In this document: in pieces, positions 1-9,443 of the stretch
Layout: each line of letters starts with the position of its first letter
How positions within the stretch are numbered: the first letter of the stretch is position 1
Source: Pseudomonas hefeiensis
Lineage (GTDB): Bacteria > Pseudomonadota > Gammaproteobacteria > Pseudomonadales > Pseudomonadaceae
Assembly: GCF_030687835.1 (NCBI RefSeq)
Contig: NZ_CP117449.1
Span: forward strand, 744,001-808,000
Direction of reading: 5' to 3'
Length of the DNA stretch: 64,000 nt
Position numbers and translations under genes: made by a program
The notes under the pieces: generated by a model
The model's database searches: none
The model's input: the letters and a program-made list of their open reading frames with translations, nothing else
Told to the model about the DNA's origin: nothing

Positions 1-136
1 CGTCGGCCAGCGCACAGGGCGTGAGCAGCAGGCCGCACAGTGCGGTTGCGGTGTAGCGAAAACGAACCCGTGATTCGTTCGGGGGGCAGCGAACCTGGGC
101 TGCGCCCAATGCGATGACGGCAGAAAACCTGGACAT
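1..136 (-). CDS. TonB-dependent copper receptor, N-terminal fragment
   Basis: Only the first 45 codons are in the window; the gene runs off the left edge. The visible part is a signal peptide: a basic start (MSRF...), a hydrophobic stretch (TATALCGLLLTPC) and an ALA-D cleavage site. I infer an outer-membrane TonB-dependent copper receptor (OprC type) from its position at the end of a DUF2946 / PCu(A)C / DUF2946 series on the same strand, an arrangement known from Pseudomonas. The signal peptide is seen; the receptor identity is contextual and would need the downstream sequence. Confidence 0.55.
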   Translation of the reverse strand, partial: MSRFSAVIALGAAQVRCPPNESRVRFRYTATALCGLLLTPCALAD

Positions 137-219
137 GATGATTCCATCGAACAGACGTAAACGACACGGTCGGGCAACCTGAGGCTGTCTTTGCGACCGG
201 GTGAGGTAAGTGTCGGGGT

Positions 220-657
220 CTACGCGACGAGGGGCGGTGCGCGGGGGCGGGCACCCGGGAAAAATGACGTCCGGGCATGGCCCAGGCGTGGGGAAGGGCT
301 GGTGTAGGTGTTGGTCGGCGGTGTGTCGAAGGCGGCGAAGGTGTGACCGCCCGGCAGCGCTGGGCAGTTGAACAGCAGGCTGCAATAGCCGCACTTTTCC
401 CACAGAGCGTGATGCTCGCTCTGGGGCGGGCAGTGCTCGGCCACTGGCGCCTCATGCTCGGCGTGGGCACCCGCCGACATGTCCATCTCCATGCTCATGC
501 TCATGGACGAAGACATGCGCTGATCCATCGGCATCGACTGAGAAATCAGTGGACCGATAAAGATCATCAGCATGGCGAACAGGCTGATCCAGCTGCCGCG
601 TGTCAGTCGCATGGGCTGACGTCGGGGCATGGCGGGCCTGGCGCGGGGACTACCCAT
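220..657 (-). CDS. DUF2946 family protein (copper-cluster small protein)
   Basis: This 145-residue protein has a basic N-terminus, one hydrophobic segment (ISLFAMLMIFIGPLIS), a Met/His-rich stretch (residues about 40-80, repeated SMSM, MDM, HAEHE) and a CGYC pair near residue 90. That layout fits DUF2946 proteins of Pseudomonas copper loci. Met/His clusters and paired cysteines suggest periplasmic or membrane-exposed copper binding, but the biochemical role is unknown. It lies 12 bases after the PCu(A)C gene and probably shares its transcript. The start is uncertain: no clear Shine-Dalgarno precedes position 657, and an internal ATG at 612 would begin just before the hydrophobic segment. Confidence 0.75.
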   Translation of the reverse strand: MGSPRARPAMPRRQPMRLTRGSWISLFAMLMIFIGPLISQSMPMDQRMSSSMSMSMEMDMSAGAHAEHEAPVAEHCPPQSEHHALWEKCGYCSLLFNCPALPGGHTFAAFDTPPTNTYTSPSPRLGHARTSFFPGARPRAPPLVA

Positions 658-669
658 GAGCAGGCGTGA

Positions 670-1150
670 TCAGTGGGCGTGCATTTGGGTTTGGGTATTG
701 TCGGGGGCTTTTTTCTGCACCGCGACATCGACCGTGACATTTCCCGCTTTTTCGAAATGCAGCGTCAGAGGGAAGCGTTTGCCGTCGCTGAGCAGACTGC
801 GATCCTCAAGCCCCAGCAGCATCACGTGATACGCCATTGGCGCGAAGGTGATGGTCGCGCCGGGAGCGATCTCTACGGCAGTTACTTGCTGCATCTTCAT
901 CAGATCGTCTTGCTTTACATGCTCATGGAGCTCGGCTTTGCCGGCAATCGGCGTGTCGACACCGAGCAGTCGGTCGGCGGTCTTGCCGTTGTTGTGGATC
1001 ACGAAATACGCGGCCACGGTCGGCGCGTTGGGCGGCAGTTCCTGGGACCAGGGGGTGAGCGATCTCAAGCTCGCCGACCTTGTATTGATGGGCTTGGGCG
1101 AAGCCGACGGGAAGCAGCAGGGCAGCCAGCAGGATAAGTCTGTTCAGCAT
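670..1150 (-). pseudogene. PCu(A)C-type copper chaperone, frameshifted
   Basis: Reading from 1150 gives a signal peptide (MLNRLILLAALLLPVGFAQA) and HQYKVGELEIAHP, then the frame fails. The rest of the family sequence continues in another frame from about 1050 to 670 (WSQELPPNAPTVAAYF, the M-x10-M-x-H-type copper site region with HEHVKQDDLMKM, and a His-containing tail). The break is at a run of five Gs (plus strand 1051-1055; Cs in the coding strand). Removing one base restores an open frame of about 160 residues, normal for periplasmic PCu(A)C chaperones that deliver Cu(I). Either the gene is inactivated or the sequence has a homopolymer error; the protein is otherwise undamaged, so the lesion is recent or artefactual. 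Confidence 0.85.
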
Positions 1151-1197
1151 GGGTCATTCTCCGGAACGATTCAGGACGCAGGGTTATGCGGAAAGAA

Positions 1198-1602
1198 TCA
1201 GGCCAGAGGTGAGGCGCGGGGATTGAGGCTCGGCCATTGCTGGCGCGGTGTGGGGCTGTCGAGCAGTGGATGGGCAGTGCCGCGATGGGCCGGCTGAGCA
1301 TCCAGATACAACTGCGGGACGTGGCCGGTGAGCGCCACCAAGGGCGGTGAGCCTGAGCAGCACCAGCAATGCTGCATCGTCGAGTGATCGTCGTTCTGCG
1401 GCGTGCTCTGCTCGAACTTGCCCAAGGAAATCGCCACCCGTTTCGTGCCGCTGGAGGAGCAGAAACTACCCCACAGCAATTGCTCGGCTGGCGACTGGGC
1501 CTGTGCCATCGCGCCACCGCTGCCGGAAAGCGGCATGGCAAGCATGTTGAACAGCACTGCGAAGCAGGCGATCCAGGCAAATGCAAGCCGTTGTCGGGAC
1601 AT
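1198..1602 (-). CDS. DUF2946 family protein, second copy
   Basis: This is a 134-residue protein with an N-terminal hydrophobic segment (FAWIACFAVLFNMLAMPL) and a central CWCC motif preceded by MQH, the usual look of DUF2946 proteins in Pseudomonas copper loci. It is the first gene of the minus-strand series that continues with the PCu(A)C chaperone, the other DUF2946 gene and the TonB receptor, so its upstream region probably holds the cluster promoter. Copper binding by the cysteine cluster is inferred. No copper-responsive operator was recognised upstream. Confidence 0.75.
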   Translation of the reverse strand: MSRQRLAFAWIACFAVLFNMLAMPLSGSGGAMAQAQSPAEQLLWGSFCSSSGTKRVAISLGKFEQSTPQNDDHSTMQHCWCCSGSPPLVALTGHVPQLYLDAQPAHRGTAHPLLDSPTPRQQWPSLNPRASPLA

Positions 1603-2107
1603 GGGGCAATCCGCTCGATGGGCGATCAGGTGGCGGTATTTAGCCTGATCGGGGTTGATAAGTAAAAAGAGCGCGTGCGGTGTAGGGTCGCAGGGCTCGC
1701 GTTAACAGTAGCAACAGATCTTCAAGGGAGTGCTTTTATGGCAATGGATTTTGATCAGTAGGTACGCACTCTTTGTGGCGAGGGGATTTATCCCCGTTGG
1801 GCTGCGCAGCAGTCCAAAAATCTGATCTCGCGGTTTGTCTGATGAACTACATTCACTGCTCTTGGGGCTGCTGCGCAGCCCAACGGGGATAAATCCCCTC
1901 GCCACAGGATTGGGTTTGACCAATCGTTTTTGATCAAACCCAAGCCTCTGTCGCTTATCTCGGGTCGACCACATCCAGCGCGCACAAGCCGGCGAATTCT
2001 GGCGTAGTTGTAGGCAGCGACGCAGGGCAATGTAGCCTTCTGGCGTAGTTCCGACGGGACAGGTTGTAGGAAGATGCAGGTTTGCGGCGTTGCAACAAAA
2101 AAGACGG
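1603..2107. repeat. Intergenic region with a REPIN and leader-like boxes
   Basis: No gene is supported in these 505 bases. A 42-bp near-perfect inverted repeat (1774-1815 and 1865-1906, one mismatch, spacer 49) has arms beginning TGTGGCGAGGGGATTTATCC; this is a Pseudomonas REPIN, a palindromic pair spread by REP-associated transposases. A single copy of the same arm recurs at 60303-60344. On the minus strand, 2017-1981 matches the conserved 5' box (CCTACAACTACGCCAGAA) of the DUF6124 leaders at 39.7 and 41.1 kb. A variant with an insertion lies at about 2070-2040. Confidence 0.8.
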
Positions 2108-2830
2108 TCAGGCCAGTTGCCGAAGCCCCTGCAACACCTCATCCACCGTCCCAAATTCCCGATCCACCACCGGCAACACCGGTCGCCGCAAAACCAACAC
2201 CGGCACCCCCCGCTCCCGCGCCACTTCCAGCTTCGGCTCGGTGGCCGTGCTGCCGCTGTTCTTGCTGATCAGCACATCGATCTGCCGCCGCTCGAACAGC
2301 TCGCGCTCGCCCTCGATGTGAAACGGCCCACGGGCATCAATGACTTCGCAGCGCTCATTACCGGGGTAAACGTCCAGGGCACGCAGGGTCCAGAATTGCT
2401 CGGGCGGGATTTCGTGCAGGTGTTGCAGCGGCTCGCGGCCAAGGGTGAACAGGGGGCGGTGGAACGGTTGCAGGGCCTGGATCAGTTCGGCCCAGTCGGC
2501 CACTTCGCGCCAGTCATCCCCGGCCTGGGGTTGCCATGCCGGACGGCGCAGGGCCCAGCAGGGAGTGCTGCAAGCGCGGGCTGCGTGGGCGGCGTTGTGG
2601 CTGATTTGCGCGGCGTAGGGGTGAGTCGCATCCAGCAACAGGTCGATGTCTTGGTCTTGAATGAATTGCGCCAGCCCTTCGGCGCCGCCGTAGCCGCCGA
2701 CGCGCACCTGACAGATCAGGTCGGTGGGAACGCGGCCGATCCCCGCCAGGCTGTAGATGTGTGTTGGGCCCAGGGTGCGGGCGATGGCCAGCGCTTCGGT
2801 GACACCGCCCAGCAGCAGGATGCGTTTCAT
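2108..2830 (-). CDS. cobK: Precorrin-6A reductase
   Basis: CobK/CbiJ reduces a double bond of precorrin-6A with NADPH in cobalamin biosynthesis, in the cytoplasm. The 240-residue length is normal. Diagnostic stretches are the N-terminal dinucleotide-binding-like [30 protein letters not shown] near residue 90, and the C-terminal [17 protein letters not shown] with VPVLVLRRP. It is the last gene of the minus-strand arm and overlaps cbiD by four bases (ATGA), so translation is probably coupled. Confidence 0.93.
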   Translation of the reverse strand: MKRILLLGGVTEALAIARTLGPTHIYSLAGIGRVPTDLICQVRVGGYGGAEGLAQFIQDQDIDLLLDATHPYAAQISHNAAHAARACSTPCWALRRPAWQPQAGDDWREVADWAELIQALQPFHRPLFTLGREPLQHLHEIPPEQFWTLRALDVYPGNERCEVIDARGPFHIEGERELFERRQIDVLISKNSGSTATEPKLEVARERGVPVLVLRRPVLPVVDREFGTVDEVLQGLRQLA

Positions 2831-3924
2831 TTAAAAGCTCCGGCGTGACCGACAACTGCGCCCTGGCGGTCGATGGCGAAGACTTCGACCTGGACCTGGG
2901 CCGGCACGATGCTACGGGCGAAGGCCAAGGCGTGTCCGCAGACAGCGTCGCCGAGGGCGATGCCAGCGGCGCTGGCCATCGCCAGGGCTTGCTGGCTGGT
3001 GTTGGCCTCGCGAATGCCTTGCTGTAATGCCTGATTGGCACCGATTGCCGCCGCCCATTGCGCCAGTTGTGGCAGGTCGATACTTGAATGACGGCTGTGC
3101 AGGTCCATGTGACCGGCGGCCAATTTGCTGATTTTGCCAAAACCGCCACAGAGGCTGAGCTTCTCCACGGGCACCTTTCGCACATGCTTGAGCACCGCCC
3201 CGACGAAATCGCCCATTTCGATCAGGGCGATTTCCGGCAGGTTGTAGATCCGGCGCATGGTGTCTTCGCTGGCGTTGCCGGTGCAGGCGGCGATGTGCAG
3301 ATAACCATTGGTTTTCGCCACGTCGATGCCTTGGTGGATCGAGGCAATGTAGGCCGCGCAGGAGAACGGTCGGACGATGCCGCTGGTGCCGAGGATCGAC
3401 AGCCCGCCGAGGATTCCCAGCCGGGGATTCATGGTTTTCAGCGCCAGGGCTTCGCCGCCCTCGACGTTGACGGTGACCTCGAAGCCGCCGGTATAGCCAA
3501 CTTCCTCAGCCAGCCGTCCCAGGTGGTCGCCGATCATTTTGCGCGGCACCGGGTTGATCGCAGGCTCACCGACTTCCAGTACCAACCCCGGCCGCGTCAC
3601 GGTGCCCACGCCACGCCCGGCAATGAAACGCACCCCCGGCTCGGTGATCAGCCGCACCTGGGAAAATAGCAGCGCGCCGTGGGTCACGTCCGGGTCATCG
3701 CCGGCGTCCTTGATCGTCCCGGCTTCGGCACCCAGCTCGGTCAGGCGACAGAAATCCAGGCGCATCTGCACGTGCTTGCCTTTGGGTAGCACGATCTCCA
3801 CGGCGTCGGCCTGGATGCCGCAAAGCAGTAGCCGGGCGGCCGCCAGACTGGTGGCGGTGGCACAACTGCCGGTGGTCAGGCCGCTGCGCAGGGGCGCGGG
3901 TTGTTCGGCTGTTTCGTCACGCAT
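2827..3924 (-). CDS. cbiD: Cobalt-precorrin-5B C1-methyltransferase
   Basis: CbiD transfers a methyl group to C1 of the corrin ring. The 365-residue protein has the family signature [16 protein letters not shown] near the N-terminus and the [17 protein letters not shown] region around residue 180. Pseudomonads use CbiD in an otherwise aerobic-type pathway in place of CobF; this is established for the genus and agrees with the absence of cobF here. It overlaps cobL by eight bases upstream and cobK by four bases downstream, a tightly coupled operon. Confidence 0.93.
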   Translation of the reverse strand: MRDETAEQPAPLRSGLTTGSCATATSLAAARLLLCGIQADAVEIVLPKGKHVQMRLDFCRLTELGAEAGTIKDAGDDPDVTHGALLFSQVRLITEPGVRFIAGRGVGTVTRPGLVLEVGEPAINPVPRKMIGDHLGRLAEEVGYTGGFEVTVNVEGGEALALKTMNPRLGILGGLSILGTSGIVRPFSCAAYIASIHQGIDVAKTNGYLHIAACTGNASEDTMRRIYNLPEIALIEMGDFVGAVLKHVRKVPVEKLSLCGGFGKISKLAAGHMDLHSRHSSIDLPQLAQWAAAIGANQALQQGIREANTSQQALAMASAAGIALGDAVCGHALAFARSIVPAQVQVEVFAIDRQGAVVGHAGAFK

Positions 3925-5128
3925 CGAGAGGTTTCGTCAGGTCCAGCAAGGTGATTGGCAATGCCTGGCGCCAGGTGTCGAACTCGCCCAATGGCTGGGC
4001 CTGGGCGACGTGGATACGGGTCAGATCGCCGCCATGAAGTTCGCGCCAGTTCATCAGCGTCATCTCACTTTGCAGTGTCACGGCGTTGGCCACCAGCCGT
4101 CCGCCGGGCTTGAGCTGGGCCCAGCAAGCGTCGAGCACGCCTTCGCGGGTTACGCCGCCGCCGATGAATACTGCGTCCGGCGGCTCCAGCCCTTCCAGGG
4201 CCTGCGGTGCCCGCCCGCGGATCAGTTGCAGGCCGGGCACGCCAAGGGCGTCGCGGTTACGTTCGATCAACCCTTGGCGGCCTTCGTCGGCCTCGATGGC
4301 CAGGGCTCGGCAGCTGGGGTGGGCGCGCATCCATTCGATACCGATGGAGCCGCTGCCCGCCCCCACGTCCCAGAGCAGTTCAGCGGGCATCGGGGCCAGG
4401 CGGGCGAGGGTAATGGCGCGCACGTCGCGCTTGGTCAGTTGGCCGTCATGCTCAAACGCAGCGTCCGGCAAACCGGCCAGGCGCGACAGACGCAACGCCG
4501 AGGGTTCGGCCCGGCATTCGACGGCGATCAGGTTGAGGTCCGCGACAGCGGGATCGGACCAGTGTGCCGCGCAGCTTTCGATCCGCCGCTCGGCCGTGCC
4601 ACCGAGGTGTTCGAGCATGGTCATGGGGCTGGGGCCGAACCCGCGCTCGCGAAGTAACGCCGCCACGGCGGCAGGACTGTGGCGGTCATTGCTCAGCAGC
4701 AACAGCCGGACGCCTGTGGATAAATGCGCGTTGAGTGCCGCCAGGGGCCGCGCCACCAGCGACAGGGTGACCACATCCTGTAAGGGCCAACCCATGCGTG
4801 CCGCCGCCAGCGAACAGGACGAAGGCGCTGGAATGACCAGCATCTGCTCGCCAGGCAGCTGTTTGGCGAGGCTGGCGCCTACGCCGTAGAACATGGGATC
4901 GCCGCTGGCCAGCACGCACATGGCTTCGCCGCGCCGCGCCAGCAGCGGTTCGAGGGAAAATGGACTGGGCCACAGCTCCCGTTCGCCGCGGATGCACACC
5001 GGTAATAGCGCCAGCTGGCGCTCGCTGCCCAGAATACGCGACGCCCGCAGCAAAGCGTGGCGAGCCGCCCGGCCCAGGCCCTTGAAGCCGTCTTCACCGA
5101 TGCCCACTACGGTCAGCCAGGGGGTCAT
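3917..5128 (-). CDS. cobL: Precorrin-6Y C5,15-methyltransferase (decarboxylating), CbiE-CbiT fusion
   Basis: CobL methylates C5 and C15 and removes the acetate carboxyl from ring C. The N-terminal CbiE half shows [13 protein letters not shown] and [16 protein letters not shown], as in uroporphyrin-type methyltransferases. The C-terminal CbiT half has the SAM-binding motif [18 protein letters not shown] (about residue 245) and [14 protein letters not shown]. At 403 residues it is a complete fusion. GAGGAA precedes the ATG at 5128. It is the first gene of the minus-strand arm. Confidence 0.94.
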   Translation of the reverse strand: MTPWLTVVGIGEDGFKGLGRAARHALLRASRILGSERQLALLPVCIRGERELWPSPFSLEPLLARRGEAMCVLASGDPMFYGVGASLAKQLPGEQMLVIPAPSSCSLAAARMGWPLQDVVTLSLVARPLAALNAHLSTGVRLLLLSNDRHSPAAVAALLRERGFGPSPMTMLEHLGGTAERRIESCAAHWSDPAVADLNLIAVECRAEPSALRLSRLAGLPDAAFEHDGQLTKRDVRAITLARLAPMPAELLWDVGAGSGSIGIEWMRAHPSCRALAIEADEGRQGLIERNRDALGVPGLQLIRGRAPQALEGLEPPDAVFIGGGVTREGVLDACWAQLKPGGRLVANAVTLQSEMTLMNWRELHGGDLTRIHVAQAQPLGEFDTWRQALPITLLDLTKPLDA

Positions 5129-5464
5129 CTCTGTTCCTCGAATGGATAGGTTTGATCGGCGGGCTTATTGCGCGCGCGAACCGGGCCGCCATCATACCGT
5201 GCGCCATCCGTTATGGCGTGGGCCGTTGGGAGCCTGCCGACAATACGACGGCACATTCAACCGCGCCGATTCAGACAGACCGCTATCGCGAGCAGGCTCG
5301 CTCCCACAGTTTTGATTGGGGAAGGCACAAGGTCCGTGTTTGCCACAGACCCCTTGTCGGAAGCGTTCACAGAGTCTGTGGCCGCCACAAATCCCTTGTG
5401 GGAGCGAGCCTGCTCGCGATGGCGCCGACACATTCAACATCATTCTCTCAAGCAGACACCCGAT
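5129..5464. repeat. REP pair between cobL and the zeta-like gene
   Basis: No gene is supported here. Two REP units in opposite orientation lie at 5281-5308 and 5397-5424 (core GCGAGCAGGCTCGCTCCCAC and its complement), forming a REPIN-like unit. Confidence 0.8.
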
Positions 5465-6370
5465 TTATCGGTAAACGTATTTGAGGATATAGGCATACAG
5501 ATCGTTGTAGACCGAGTCGGGCACGTGTTCAGCATGGGCCTGGGTCTTGAGCAGTGCCAGGTGGCACTCTTTCACCATTTCTTCGCGGTCGCCGATAAGG
5601 TGGAGCCGGTTGTTAATGATGATCTCAAAGGCTTCTGCATAAACCACCTTCGGTCCCGCGATGATCAAGGTCCCGTCCGGACCGATGGTATAGCTGCTTT
5701 GAGTGCGCAGGATCCGTTCCTTCAAAGGGCCGAACCCGCGTTCATACAAGAATATCTGCGAGCCGCTGACTGTTTTGGCGGCTGTCTCGAAAGCCAACAG
5801 GGTCGCTTGGGCATTGCCCAGGCTGGTATTGAGGGCCGAGAGCGTGACGAACCGTTCCATCTCCTGTTTCTCCAGACTTCTGAGTGCTCTTTTGATACTC
5901 GATAGATGAGCGAACTCTTTTTTGCAGGCGATGATGTGGGTTTCGAGCTGATAGCCCGCTGCCGTGGCCATCGCAGGGAAGGCCGCGAAATCGAGGCCGT
6001 CGAACGCGCATTCCATGATGATGTTGTATTTGTTCTTGAACGCCTCTGCGAAGATTTTCGAGCAAACTTCTCGAACAAAGGCCTCTGTATGCTCATAAGC
6101 ATGCAGGACACCGCGTTTGATCATCTCGGCGTAGTGAGGGTGTTTTTCCCGATACTCGGGCAGGTACAGGCGAACATAATTGGCGTAGCGCCTGGAGGGC
6201 AGGAGGCTTTTTTCCAGCAGATAGGTTTTACCCGAACCTTGCGATCCGGCGACGATCAGCATTTTGGGGACGGACTGGGCCATGATGCCATTGAACAGCG
6301 TGGCGGTGATTTCGGTGAATGCGGTCGTGATCTGTTCCAGGGTGTAGGCGTAATTCGATGCGTGTGGCAT
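5465..6370 (-). CDS. Zeta-toxin-like P-loop kinase, solitary
   Basis: This 301-residue protein has a Walker A motif at residues 42-49 (GSQGSGKT) after a beta strand (KMLIVA), then LLPSRRYANYVRLYLPEY and IIMECAFDG. The plan resembles zeta toxins and related nucleotide kinases, some of which phosphorylate UDP-N-acetylglucosamine. No epsilon-type antitoxin reads next to it; REP sequences flank both sides. It sits between the divergent cobL and cobG arms, which I expect to be adjacent in most relatives, so it is probably an insertion. Fold assignment is reasonably firm. Substrate, toxicity and link to cobalamin are unknown. Confidence 0.7.
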   Translation of the reverse strand: MPHASNYAYTLEQITTAFTEITATLFNGIMAQSVPKMLIVAGSQGSGKTYLLEKSLLPSRRYANYVRLYLPEYREKHPHYAEMIKRGVLHAYEHTEAFVREVCSKIFAEAFKNKYNIIMECAFDGLDFAAFPAMATAAGYQLETHIIACKKEFAHLSSIKRALRSLEKQEMERFVTLSALNTSLGNAQATLLAFETAAKTVSGSQIFLYERGFGPLKERILRTQSSYTIGPDGTLIIAGPKVVYAEAFEIIINNRLHLIGDREEMVKECHLALLKTQAHAEHVPDSVYNDLYAYILKYVYR

Positions 6371-6773
6371 ATCTTGATGTCCTTATCAAAGATTCCCATG
6401 AAGTGAGTGGGTGCCCTTTGAATAAAGCGGGGTTTTACGGCTTGTTCAAATGAGCTTGTGTTCCGGGATATGTACATGTTTTTTAAGGTAAAAATTCTTA
6501 CGGGAAAGATGTCGGTAACTCACGTCAGCATGGCCGACACAGAACCTCAGTGAGCGCGGGCTTGCTCGCGAAGGCCTGAGCACATTCAACATCATCGTTT
6601 CAGGTGGACCGCTATCGCGAGCAGGCTTGCTCCCACCGTTTTGGATCGGTCACCAGCTTCCTGACGGAGCGCGATGCCTGCAATCCGACCAGCAAGCTTT
6701 TCATGCCCCCCGGCAAAGCAGGCATAATGGCCGGCCTTCGCCGTTGCGGCGTGCCTTATCGACCGGTTTGCCC
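6371..6773. repeat. Intergenic region upstream of cobG with REP units
   Basis: REP cores lie at about 6551-6574 and 6610-6637. No coding sequence is supported. I looked for a cobalamin riboswitch (B12 box GCCACTG and its partners) ahead of cobG and did not see one. A CATAAT hexamer near 6725 could be part of a -10 element, but no convincing -35 was found. Confidence 0.65.
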
Positions 6774-8093
6774 TTGAACGAACATCCATCATCCAGCGTC
6801 ATACGCCCCTCGGGTTGTCCGGGGTTGCTGCGTGTCGTCCAGGCGCTGGACGGTGGGATCTGCCGGGTCAAGCTCGACGGTGGTTCTATCCAGGCGGATC
6901 AGGCCGACGCCGTGGCGTTGGCGGCCGAGCGGTTCGCCGGTGGCGTTATCGAGGCGACCAACCGCGCCAATCTGCAAATCCGCGGGATTGGTCCCCAGCA
7001 TGACGCGCTGATCGAGTCATTGTTGAACGCCGGACTTGGCCCCCGCAAACCGGCCGGCGATGACGTGCGCAACCTGATGCTCAGTCCCTCTGCCGGGATC
7101 GACCGGCAGATGTTGCTCGATACCCGCCCGTTGGCCGAGCGGATTCTTCTTACCTTGCAAACCCATGAACGCTTCCATGAGCTGTCGGCCAAGTTCGCCG
7201 TGCAATTGGACGGCGGGGAGGGGTTGGCGATGCTTGAACATCACCACGACCTATGGCTCTGCGCTCTGGTTCGCGACGGCGAGCCGTGGCTGGCCTTCGG
7301 GCTGGCCGGCGCCCCGCTGGATAAGCCGGACAGCGCCGTGCCCTTGGCCTTGGGACTTGGCTTGGTGGTGGCGGTGCTGGAGTTGTTTCTCGACCTGGCC
7401 CGCCCCGACCAGACGCGCATGCGTCACTTGCTGGCCGAAATCCCGAGGGATGAATTGCTCGTTCAGTTGGCCCGCCGCGTGCCGTTGCAACCCTGTCCGG
7501 ATTGGCGGCGGGGCGCGTCCATCGACGGACTGCACATCGGCATCCACTCCCAGCACGACGACCGGGTCTACGTTGGCGCGGCGGCGCCTTTAGGCCGGCT
7601 CGACGCTGTCATGCTGCGCGCAGCGGCGCAATTGGCGCGGGACAAGGGCGATGCCAGCCTGCGTTTCAGCCCCTGGCAGAGCCTGCTGCTGCCCAATGTG
7701 CGCCGCGAGGATGCGCACGAGGTGCTGGCGCGGCTCGAGGAACTGGGGCTGTTGGGCTCGGTCGATCAACCCCTGGCGCAACTCATCGCTTGCACCGGCT
7801 CCAGTGGCTGCGGCAAAGCCCTGGCCGACACCAAAGCCGATGCCCGTCAGTTGGCTGAGCTGCTGCAACGCCAAGGCCGCGGCCTGAAGGTCCATCTGTC
7901 GGGCTGTCCGCGTTCCTGCGCGGCGGCCCATGTCGCCCCCGCCACCTTGCTGGCAGTCGCCCCCGGTCGTTACGACCTGTATTTTCGCGATGCGACGCTG
8001 CCGGGTTTCGGCGCGTTGCAGGCGCACGATCTAACTATTGAAGCGCTCGGCCACTGGCTCGACGCTCGCCCCCGGAGCCCCCTTGATGCTTGA
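6774..8093 (+). CDS. cobG: Precorrin-3B synthase
   Basis: CobG is the oxygen-dependent ring-contraction enzyme (C20 hydroxylation and gamma-lactone formation) of the aerobic pathway, and carries 4Fe-4S and a siroheme-reductase-like fold. The C-terminal half has both cluster motifs: a CX5C (ACTGSSGCGKALADTK) and a CX3C (LSGCPRSCAAAHVAP). The frame is open upstream to 6627, but the family sequence begins at NEHPSSSVIRPSGCPGLLR, so I chose TTG at 6774, giving 439 residues. Its end overlaps cobH by eight bases. Confidence 0.88.
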   Translation: MNEHPSSSVIRPSGCPGLLRVVQALDGGICRVKLDGGSIQADQADAVALAAERFAGGVIEATNRANLQIRGIGPQHDALIESLLNAGLGPRKPAGDDVRNLMLSPSAGIDRQMLLDTRPLAERILLTLQTHERFHELSAKFAVQLDGGEGLAMLEHHHDLWLCALVRDGEPWLAFGLAGAPLDKPDSAVPLALGLGLVVAVLELFLDLARPDQTRMRHLLAEIPRDELLVQLARRVPLQPCPDWRRGASIDGLHIGIHSQHDDRVYVGAAAPLGRLDAVMLRAAAQLARDKGDASLRFSPWQSLLLPNVRREDAHEVLARLEELGLLGSVDQPLAQLIACTGSSGCGKALADTKADARQLAELLQRQGRGLKVHLSGCPRSCAAAHVAPATLLAVAPGRYDLYFRDATLPGFGALQAHDLTIEALGHWLDARPRSPLDA

Positions 8094-8712
8094 TTACATC
8101 CGCGACGGTCAGGAGATCTATCGCAACTCTTTCGCGATCATTCGCGCCGAGGCCAACCTGGCGCGCATACCGGCCGATCTGGAGAAACTCGCGGTGCGGG
8201 TGATTCACGCTTGCGGCATGGTCGAGGCCATCGATGGCCTGCAGTTTTCCGAAGACGCCGGCACGGCGGGGCGCCAGGCGCTGGCCGCCGGTGCGCCGAT
8301 CCTGTGCGATGCGCGGATGGTCAGCGAGGGCGTGACCCGCGCTCGCCTGCCAGCGAACAATCCGGTGATCTGTACCTTGCGCGACGAGAGCGTGCCGGCG
8401 TTGGCCCTTGAATTGGGCAACACCCGTTCGGCGGCCGCTCTGGAGCTTTGGCGTCCGCATCTGGAAGGCAGCGTCGTGGTGATCGGCAACGCGCCGACCG
8501 CCCTGTTCTATCTGTTGGAAATGCTCGATGCCGGCGCGCCGAAACCGGCACTGATCCTGGGCTTCCCGGTGGGCTTCGTCGGGGCCGCGGAGTCCAAGGC
8601 GATGCTGGCGGCCAACAGCCGTGGTGTGCCGTTCGTGATCATGCAAGGCCGGCTCGGCGGCAGCGCCATGGCCGCCGCCGCCGTCAACGCCCTCGCTACG
8701 GAGATTGAATGA
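8086..8712 (+). CDS. cobH: Precorrin-8X methylmutase
   Basis: CobH moves a methyl group from C11 to C12 to give hydrogenobyrinate. The [18 protein letters not shown] segment contains the family's active-site histidine, and [17 protein letters not shown] forms the C-terminus. I chose ATG 8086 ([16 protein letters not shown]) over the in-frame upstream codon at 8038 because the family starts there; this gives 208 residues. It overlaps cobG by eight bases and cobI by four. Confidence 0.93.
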   Translation: MLDYIRDGQEIYRNSFAIIRAEANLARIPADLEKLAVRVIHACGMVEAIDGLQFSEDAGTAGRQALAAGAPILCDARMVSEGVTRARLPANNPVICTLRDESVPALALELGNTRSAAALELWRPHLEGSVVVIGNAPTALFYLLEMLDAGAPKPALILGFPVGFVGAAESKAMLAANSRGVPFVIMQGRLGGSAMAAAAVNALATEIE

Positions 8713-9443
8713 TGCAGCAGCCTGGACGTCTGATCGGCCTCGGCGTAGGCCCCGGTGACCCGGAACTGATTACGGTCAAGGCCCTGCGCCTGCTGCGCGA
8801 ATCGCCGGTGGTGGCGTACTTCGTCGCCAAGGGCAAGAAGGGCAACGCCTTCGGCATCATCGAGGCGCATTTGCAGGAGGCGCAAACGTTGTTGCCGCTG
8901 GTCTATCCGGTGACCACCGAAGCGTTGCCCGCACCGTTGTCCTATGAACAGGTCATCGCCGACTTCTACGACACCGCCGCCCAACAGTTGGCCGTGCATC
9001 TGGACGCCGGTCGCGACGTCGCGGTGATCTGCGAGGGCGATCCGTTCTTCTACGGCTCCTACATGTACCTGCACGATCGCTTGGCCGAGCGCTATGACGC
9101 CGAAGTGATTCCTGGCGTGTGCTCGATGCTCGGTGGTGCCTCGGTGCTGGGTGCGCCGCTGGTCTATCGCAACCAGAGCCTGTCGGTGCTCTCCGGCGTC
9201 TTGCCCCACGACGATCTCAAGCGTCGCCTGGGCGATGCCGATGCGGCGGTGATCATGAAGCTGGGGCGTAACTTCCCCAAGGTCCGGCAGGTGCTCCAGG
9301 AACTGGGCCTGGACGGTCGGGCGTTGTACGTCGAGCGGGCAACCATGGCCAACCAGAAGATCGTACCGCTGGACGAAGTCGAGCCCATGTCCTCGCCGTA
9401 CTTCTCGCTGATCATCGTGCCGGGCGAACGGTGGCAAGGTTGA
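8709..9443 (+). CDS. cobI: Precorrin-2 C20-methyltransferase
   Basis: CobI adds the C20 methyl group, the first committed step after precorrin-2. The 244-residue protein shows [20 protein letters not shown] at the N-terminus and [18 protein letters not shown] near residue 100, both standard for SAM-dependent tetrapyrrole methyltransferases. Its start overlaps the cobH stop (ATGA). Confidence 0.95.
   Translation: MMQQPGRLIGLGVGPGDPELITVKALRLLRESPVVAYFVAKGKKGNAFGIIEAHLQEAQTLLPLVYPVTTEALPAPLSYEQVIADFYDTAAQQLAVHLDAGRDVAVICEGDPFFYGSYMYLHDRLAERYDAEVIPGVCSMLGGASVLGAPLVYRNQSLSVLSGVLPHDDLKRRLGDADAAVIMKLGRNFPKVRQVLQELGLDGRALYVERATMANQKIVPLDEVEPMSSPYFSLIIVPGERWQG

Noticed and set aside
6371..6773. Possible cobalamin riboswitch ahead of cobG
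   Set aside because: No B12 box or the surrounding conserved stems could be found.
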